From Psychrobacillus sp. FSL K6-4046 (GTDB lineage: Bacteria; Bacillota; Bacilli; Bacillales_A; Planococcaceae), in the NCBI RefSeq assembly GCF_038624605.1, contig NZ_CP152020.1:930001-994000 (forward strand): 64,000 nt of DNA, in the 5' to 3' direction. The notes beneath the pieces were generated by a model that saw only the letters and a program-made list of their open reading frames with translations, was not told the origin of the DNA and made no database searches. How positions within the stretch are numbered: position 1 is the stretch's first letter; every line of letters begins with the position of its first letter. This document shows positions 58,967 to 64,000 of the stretch, piece by piece. The position numbers and the translations under genes are program-made.

Positions 58967-61582
58967 ATGAAGCATACTATCTTAACCACTTTTTTTGCAT
59001 TATTTTTACTGGGTTTACATTCACCAGTATATGCTTCTGATTTAAATGGAAACAAAGTTATACAACTAGAGGATCCTCTACTACAAGAAAAGTTAGCTAC
59101 TTATGTTAACTTATGCGACAGTCAATTTCACGAGAATACAACCATCGATCGTATTTCCACGTGTTTAGAGAACAACAATGGAGTCTTAACACTTGGGAAC
59201 GGATATGCTGGGGAGGTCAGGACTCTTAAAGGTCTGGAGGGACTGGAAGGTTTACATATTAAACAGTTAAATATTGAAAACACTCATGCAAGTGGGCAAA
59301 GCATTGCTGACCTTACACCACTAGCCAATATCAAAAGTCTAGAGAGTTTAAAATTATATAGTACATACTCAAATGATTTCTCTCCATTAGCAACTCTGCC
59401 GAACTTAAAGGAATTAGTGATTAACTCTACTAATAATGAACCGTTACAGTCCATTTCTTTATTAAAAAACCTACAAACGCTCCAACTAAGTGGAAGTCAA
59501 GTTACTTCACTGGCTGGAATTGAGAGGATGAAACAGCTTACGTCATTGGCTTTAGATGACGTCTCAATTCCTGATTATGGGGCATTAACAAATGTACCGC
59601 AGTTGAAAAAATTATTTGTGGACTTTAATGGGGACTCTCGTTTTTTACAGTCTCTGTCTAATTTAGAGGCATTAACTCTCGTTGCTTTTCGTGATGAACC
59701 TAAAATGATTAATGGAGATGATTTGAAAAAGCTAACAAGGCTTAAGACACTTCGATTATTTAATATTGAAGCCAATTATGATTATCTTAATAATATGTCA
59801 CGATTAGAGGAGTTAAAGATATCAAACAGGGATGCTAGTTCCTTGTTTAGTGCGATCAAGGAACCCATGGTATACCTAAAAAGTTTAGACATCAGTCAAA
59901 ATGAACTTTCTTCGATTGAAGGGGCCGAGAAGCTTTCGGTTCTATTTCCCTCGATTGAAAAACTAAATCTTAGAGGAAACGAGATTGCTGATTTATCACC
60001 TCTAGTACAAACAGAACGACCTTATCAATACTTAAAAGATTTAGATATAGATGGTAATATAATTTTTGACATTAATATACTAGGAGAGCATGCTAATCTT
60101 TTTCCTTCATTGGAGACAATTTATGCGGAATCCAACTATATTCATTCAATTAGTGAAATGACCAAGCTACCAGTTTTGCAATCCTTGTTTTCGGGATATA
60201 ATTTAATTGATGTTTTTGATGAACAAAATCCTAAAAAATTTATAGGATATTTTCAATTTGAGTTAAGTAAACTAAAACCAATAGAAATGTCTATTGGCGA
60301 TGTATATGATGGGCCGATTTTATCAAAGGTTTCGATTAGTGATGAATATTGGCGAGATGAGATTAAGACAAGTAATTTGACCGTAAATTTTTCAGACCCT
60401 GAGGTAGCAGAATTAACGAAAAAGGGAAATATTTTAGCAAAAAAAGCAGGGAGTACAACTGTTACATACTCTATTAAAGGTGCAACGGATCCTTATTTTA
60501 CCCATTCAACTTTGTTAACTGTTTTAAACAAACATTATAAACCATACGACCCTAGTATTGATGGGGATATTACACTGCAAACAAACAAGATGAAAGTATA
60601 TACATACGGTGAAGATAAAGTGGTAATAGCGAGTAATGGAAAGGTAATTGCAGAGGTTGTACCTTCGGGGTGGTTAACGATTACTCTTCCAAATCTTAAG
60701 GGCCTGAAGGAATTACAGGTTTGGTCAGAGTCCAAACTGGGAGTAAAGAGCAATGTAATTACTATGCCAATTTATAAAACAGAAAAGCCAACCTTACCGG
60801 ATATAGAAAGTGTTACTGATCAAACAGAATACATTACAGGTACTGCAGATCCCCATACCACTGTCTATATTACTTCAAGAGAAGCTGAGTCATTTAAGGA
60901 ACTCACCCAAAAAGTCAGCGACAAAGGGACTTTTAAAGTTTACACCGGGAAGCTTCAGGAGGGTATTTCTATTATTATATACTCCAAAAATGAAGAAGGA
61001 CGAGAGAGCACTAATCTGAGTACGACTGTACAAGATGTAACGCCACCAGCTATGCCGATATTGGACAATGTGACAAGTGAGTCATTGCAAATTAGTGGTA
61101 AAACAGAAGCCCATGCAAAAGTAACAATCAAACGAATGTCTAGGAATATTGGAGACACTCTCGCTGATCAAAATGGTATTTTCAAGCTCTCAATCTCAGC
61201 CCCGAGTGTAGGAGATACATTTACGGCCATTGCTGAGGATAAATCTAAAAACAAAAGCAAGGAAGCAAGTATTGTAACTATTTTACCTATAAAGGAAGAA
61301 GAGATAATACCTAAAAAACCTGTTTTTTGGAAAGGCTTGCAGTTAAAGAAAGGGCAAATTGGACTTGTTACAATTACAAAAAAGATCAACCTTTGGAAGC
61401 GTGAAGGGGACAAGCTCGTCTTTCAACGGATATTAAATCCAGGGGAAGTATATCGAGTCTACAGATATGATAGGAAGTATGGAGGGCAGTATGGTGTGGG
61501 TGGAGACCTCTTTATAACTAACATTAGCGGCTATGTGAAATATCAAACGCCATCAAAAGCAATATTGTCACAAGTTAATTAG
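58967..61582 (+). CDS. Secreted leucine-rich repeat protein with C-terminal WGKTELK-type module
   Basis: An 871-residue exported protein. The signal peptide (1-23, cleavage near VYASD) is followed by an internalin-like leucine-rich repeat region (about 80-430; units such as LKNLQTLQLSGSQVTSLAGI), a Big-like domain with VSISDEYWRDEIKTSNLTVNFSDPEVAELTKKGNILAKKAGSTTV (about 450-525), two or three Ig/bacterial-beta domains (about 610-775) and a C-terminal module (about 787-869; WKGLQLKKGQIGLVTI and VKYQTPSKAILSQ). The last module is the same type as in the proteins at 6623 and 7415. No LPXTG motif is seen, so anchoring may depend on this module. GGAGGAAC precedes ATG 58967. Confidence 0.82.
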   Translation: MKHTILTTFFALFLLGLHSPVYASDLNGNKVIQLEDPLLQEKLATYVNLCDSQFHENTTIDRISTCLENNNGVLTLGNGYAGEVRTLKGLEGLEGLHIKQLNIENTHASGQSIADLTPLANIKSLESLKLYSTYSNDFSPLATLPNLKELVINSTNNEPLQSISLLKNLQTLQLSGSQVTSLAGIERMKQLTSLALDDVSIPDYGALTNVPQLKKLFVDFNGDSRFLQSLSNLEALTLVAFRDEPKMINGDDLKKLTRLKTLRLFNIEANYDYLNNMSRLEELKISNRDASSLFSAIKEPMVYLKSLDISQNELSSIEGAEKLSVLFPSIEKLNLRGNEIADLSPLVQTERPYQYLKDLDIDGNIIFDINILGEHANLFPSLETIYAESNYIHSISEMTKLPVLQSLFSGYNLIDVFDEQNPKKFIGYFQFELSKLKPIEMSIGDVYDGPILSKVSISDEYWRDEIKTSNLTVNFSDPEVAELTKKGNILAKKAGSTTVTYSIKGATDPYFTHSTLLTVLNKHYKPYDPSIDGDITLQTNKMKVYTYGEDKVVIASNGKVIAEVVPSGWLTITLPNLKGLKELQVWSESKLGVKSNVITMPIYKTEKPTLPDIESVTDQTEYITGTADPHTTVYITSREAESFKELTQKVSDKGTFKVYTGKLQEGISIIIYSKNEEGRESTNLSTTVQDVTPPAMPILDNVTSESLQISGKTEAHAKVTIKRMSRNIGDTLADQNGIFKLSISAPSVGDTFTAIAEDKSKNKSKEASIVTILPIKEEEIIPKKPVFWKGLQLKKGQIGLVTITKKINLWKREGDKLVFQRILNPGEVYRVYRYDRKYGGQYGVGGDLFITNISGYVKYQTPSKAILSQVN

Positions 61583-61615
61583 AAGCAGCAGCACAAAAGA
61601 ATGTTGCTAAAGTAT

Positions 61616-61644
61616 AAGGGTCTGTATCATAGATACAGACCCTT
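61616..61644. terminator. Stem-loop after the LRR gene
   Basis: AAGGGTCTGTATC pairs perfectly with GATACAGACCCTT around a 3-nt loop. The T tract after it is short, so efficiency as a terminator is uncertain. Confidence 0.6.
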
Positions 61645-61667
61645 TAATGATTGCCCATCTCGTGTAA

Positions 61668-61862
61668 TTAAATATTCTGTGTTACCTTTAATTTCCTCAC
61701 TAAGAAAAAGGTAAGAGTAAGAATCACACCAGTAATCATCCCGATGATACTTAAATTGATACCTGCTCCGGACGTAATACCATCGGCACGAATAATAGCA
61801 TTAGCATAGATGGAAACCCCGACGATAATAAATCCAATCCATTCAAATATTTTGGTTATCAT
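61668..61862 (-). CDS. Small two-helix membrane protein
   Basis: A 64-residue protein with two predicted transmembrane helices (about 7-25 and 36-58) and a short basic tail. ATG 61862 follows GGAGG at good spacing; ATG 61877 overlaps that site. Function unknown. Confidence 0.6.
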   Translation of the reverse strand: MITKIFEWIGFIIVGVSIYANAIIRADGITSGAGINLSIIGMITGVILTLTFFLVRKLKVTQNI

Positions 61863-62084
61863 ATTTAAAACCTCCATTTGTACCTAAATTATAACATTAT
61901 TGGAATTTTTAAAAAAGTTTCTTTATCCACATATTACAAGTTCAGTTTCTTTCAAAATATCAAAGTTTAACTTTCGTAGTAAAAGGCAAACCTTTATACA
62001 ATGTACAACCACGACAGCAAATCATTAAAGGATAGTAAAATTCTATGGTATGATATGTGTTGATTTTGCTAGGAGGTATTTTTT

Positions 62085-63173
62085 ATGGATTTGTCTATCT
62101 TTATGTCGTATGTCTTTTGGAAGAACCTTGGTATTTCCATTGCCATACTGTTAGTTTTCCTTATTTTGAGAAAAATTTTCTCGAAATATGTATTTAACCT
62201 ATTGATCAAGCTAAGTGATAAAACACCGACTGATGCATTGACTCACCTTTTTCGGTCCTTCGAAAAGCCTATTCAATGGATGTTTATCATAGTCGGAATT
62301 TATGTGGCGGCTAGCTTCTTTCCACATTTTGATGAAACAAATAAATTATTTCTGGTGCTTATAAGAGTCTCCTATATTATTCTGATCAGCTGGGGATTAT
62401 ACAATATGTCCTCTGATTCCTCTACTTTCTTCACTAAAATGAGAAACAGATATAATTTGGATATTGATGATATACTCATTCCTTTTCTTTCAAAGGCATT
62501 GCGAGTTATTATTGTTGTCATAAGTATTAGCGTAGTTGCTGAGGAATTTGGTTATAACGTGAGTGGATTTGTTGCGGGACTAGGCTTAGGTGGAGTAGCA
62601 ATCGCCTTTGCTGCAAAGGATGCGCTTTCTCATCTATTGGGTGGCTTTGTTATTATTACAGAAAAGCCTTTTAGAATTGGTGACTGGATATTGACTCCTG
62701 ATGTGGAGGGGACGATTGAAGAAATTACTTTTCGTAGTACAAAAATCCGTACCTTTTCACAAGCTATTGTTACTGTTCCGAATGCCATGATTGCCAATGG
62801 ACCAATTACCAACTGGAGTAAAATGGGGAAAAGGCAAATTAACTTTAATCTAAGGGTATCTCAAGAGACGCCGAAGGAAAAATTAGAGCTTGTAGTAAAA
62901 GAAATTGAACAGCTAGTGAGCAAGCATACAGGTGTCCATCCTGAAACAATTTTTGTGAAATTTGATGCATTTAAAGAAAATGGCTATGACATTTTCTTAT
63001 ATTTCTTTACGAACACAACGGTTTGGGCAGAGTTTTTAAAAGTGAAAGAGGATATTAACTTTGGTATTATGGAAATTTTAGAACGAGAAGGAGTTTCTAT
63101 AGCCCTTCAAAGTCGAAAAGTTTATGTGGATAATGAATTAATTCAGAATGAACCAAAGAGCATAGAGGAATAA
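62085..63173 (+). CDS. Mechanosensitive ion channel, MscS family
   Basis: A 362-residue MscS-type channel with about four transmembrane helices in the first 170 residues. The pore helix glycine/alanine pattern (FVAGLGLGGVAIAFAAKDALSHLLGGFVII) follows, then a C-terminal MscS beta domain (about 190-250; FRIGDWILTPDVEGTIEEI) and an alpha-beta tail. It opens under membrane tension to release solutes during hypo-osmotic shock. It resembles B. subtilis YhdY in size. AGGAGG precedes ATG 62085; a hairpin follows. Confidence 0.9.
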   Translation: MDLSIFMSYVFWKNLGISIAILLVFLILRKIFSKYVFNLLIKLSDKTPTDALTHLFRSFEKPIQWMFIIVGIYVAASFFPHFDETNKLFLVLIRVSYIILISWGLYNMSSDSSTFFTKMRNRYNLDIDDILIPFLSKALRVIIVVISISVVAEEFGYNVSGFVAGLGLGGVAIAFAAKDALSHLLGGFVIITEKPFRIGDWILTPDVEGTIEEITFRSTKIRTFSQAIVTVPNAMIANGPITNWSKMGKRQINFNLRVSQETPKEKLELVVKEIEQLVSKHTGVHPETIFVKFDAFKENGYDIFLYFFTNTTVWAEFLKVKEDINFGIMEILEREGVSIALQSRKVYVDNELIQNEPKSIEE

Positions 63174-63177
63174 TAAG

Positions 63178-63203
63178 TACCGCTGGGATGATTCTCAGCG
63201 GTA
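63178..63203. terminator. Terminator between MscS and the 2H phosphoesterase gene
   Basis: TACCGCTG and CAGCGGTA pair around a short loop; both sides are T/A-rich, so it can act in both directions. Confidence 0.7.
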
Positions 63204-63204
63204 T

Positions 63205-63744
63205 TTATATGGACTTAAGTTTTTTTGAAAAAATTACTGGGGCTTGTGTCGGGATAGACGTGTCTATTACAGCAATTTCTTTAATATATCCCTTTATGTT
63301 CTGAGCTTGAGTAGTGCAATAGAGGAAAGCTTCTAATAATTTTTGGTTGGATAAACGATTTGCTATAGTACAGTGTGGAATCCATTGTCCTGGATTATAC
63401 AAGGATTGTGCGTCATTAAAGTCCTTAAAATAAGTATGAAAGTCGTTGTGAAAATGAAAAAGATCCTCTGTAATAACAGGTGTATAAAAAAGTGTACCAG
63501 ATCCCGTAAACGATCCAATAGAAGGAAACGTGATTTCAATACTTTTTTTATCTGCTAAGTAGCTATCTAAGCGATCTACAAAAGATTTAATATCTAATTT
63601 GCTGTAACTTGCAATAGTAATATGTGGATTCCGATCACTTACCTCAAATGCATAGGAAGAAATAGATTCATCCTTTAACTCTTGCCAAAGTTTCAAAATC
63701 CGCTTATTTAACTGATCATCAAATAACGCAATTATTCCATACAT
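63205..63744 (-). CDS. 2'-5' RNA ligase/2H phosphoesterase family protein
   Basis: A 179-residue 2H phosphoesterase with the two HxT motifs: HITIA (His41) and HCTIA (His124). Such enzymes act on 2',5'- or cyclic phosphodiesters; they are commonly annotated as RNA ligase or YjcG-like. The start ATG 63744 has a moderate AAGG upstream at a slightly long spacing. It is a single-gene unit. Confidence 0.85.
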   Translation of the reverse strand: MYGIIALFDDQLNKRILKLWQELKDESISSYAFEVSDRNPHITIASYSKLDIKSFVDRLDSYLADKKSIEITFPSIGSFTGSGTLFYTPVITEDLFHFHNDFHTYFKDFNDAQSLYNPGQWIPHCTIANRLSNQKLLEAFLYCTTQAQNIKGYIKEIAVIDTSIPTQAPVIFSKKLKSI

Positions 63745-63909
63745 ATTATTCGCCTTCTTTTTTAAAAAATTCTTTTTTATTATCCAACGATTTATATATC
63801 TGATAAAAGATTGGAAAGTATGCCACTGAAGATAAGATTCAATCAGTTAATACTAATTTTGAGTAGACTAAAAAATATTTCGTTTGATTATATCATATAA
63901 ATATTTCAT

Positions 63910-63999
63910 TTATTGATAAAAGTTGTTAAAAGAAAGGATATTTTCATGCTCTTGTACTATTTGCTCGGCAGTATAAACAGATGAATATTGCAAAAGATA
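63910..63999 (-). CDS. Possible 3' end of a gene running off the window
   Basis: On the minus strand the frame entering from the right edge reads YLLQYSSVYTAEQIVQEHEN and onward to TAA at 63912-63910, 29 residues without interruption. Amino-acid composition looks plausible for a real C-terminus, but it is short and unidentified. Confidence 0.35.
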   Translation of the reverse strand, partial: YLLQYSSVYTAEQIVQEHENILSFNNFYQ

Positions 64000-64000
64000 G

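Overview
The window is a 64 kb piece of a low-GC Gram-positive chromosome of the Bacillaceae/Planococcaceae type. Many products look like Bacillus subtilis proteins (YhgE, YhfH, LplJ, LcfB, YuxL, YrrT, MccA/MccB, a YehR-type lipoprotein). Ribosome binding sites are strong AGGAGG-type, lipoproteins have LxAC lipoboxes, and the intergenic palindromic repeats are of a kind common in this group. The organism probably belongs near Psychrobacillus, Lysinibacillus or Sporosarcina, but that is an inference from gene content. No rRNA, tRNA or CRISPR array was seen.

Layout. 1-9.5 kb: the end of an unknown gene, a TetR regulator with YhgE/Pip, an LLM flavin monooxygenase, YhfH, lipoate ligase, a YehR-type lipoprotein, and two adjacent secreted proteins sharing an ~80-residue module (one ending in an excalibur domain, the other carrying a ComEC-like metallo-beta-lactamase domain plus a lamin-tail domain) followed by DUF3006. 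9.5-14.9 kb: a YtrA-type GntR/ABC module whose two paralogous ATPase genes are separated by repeat debris and an intact IS231-like element with an 11-bp target duplication. 14.9-18.8 kb: pnuC and a nadR interrupted by one in-frame stop, then an IS110-family transposase with a structured, probably bridge-RNA-like, non-coding end. 19-23.5 kb: a complete Bce-type peptide-antibiotic sensing and detoxification module.

23.5-44 kb: mostly housekeeping genes. These are a FadR-boxed acyl-CoA ligase, an S9 peptidase, an amino acid permease, acetyltransferases, an S66 carboxypeptidase, an SLC13 carrier, the yrrT-luxS-mccA-mccB methyl-cycle/reverse-transsulfuration operon, an SDR, a DUF2268 protein and a methyltransferase. 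44.6-48.2 kb: a class III aminotransferase in an operon with a complete polar amino acid ABC importer, preceded by an ARG-box-like palindrome. 48.5-53.8 kb: small accessory genes (DUF2262, NUDIX, lipoprotein, C39-like peptidase, S51 peptidase). 54-57.4 kb: a second two-component system with a BcrAB-like ABC-2 exporter. 57.4-64 kb: hypothetical proteins, a ClbS/DfsB-like protein, an LRR surface protein carrying the same C-terminal module as the 6.6-9.2 kb proteins, an MscS channel and a 2H phosphoesterase.

The most unusual non-coding structure is a pair of intergenic arrays (about 25.28-25.60 kb and 30.93-31.23 kb). In each, a short motif recurs at almost exactly 21 bp, two turns of the helix, for 12 and 15 copies, inside higher-order units of about 103 and 101 bp. 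The two arrays use unrelated motifs but the same period. A large palindromic intergenic repeat (full copy 39766-40038) occurs in five whole or partial copies and has hosted the IS231 insertion.
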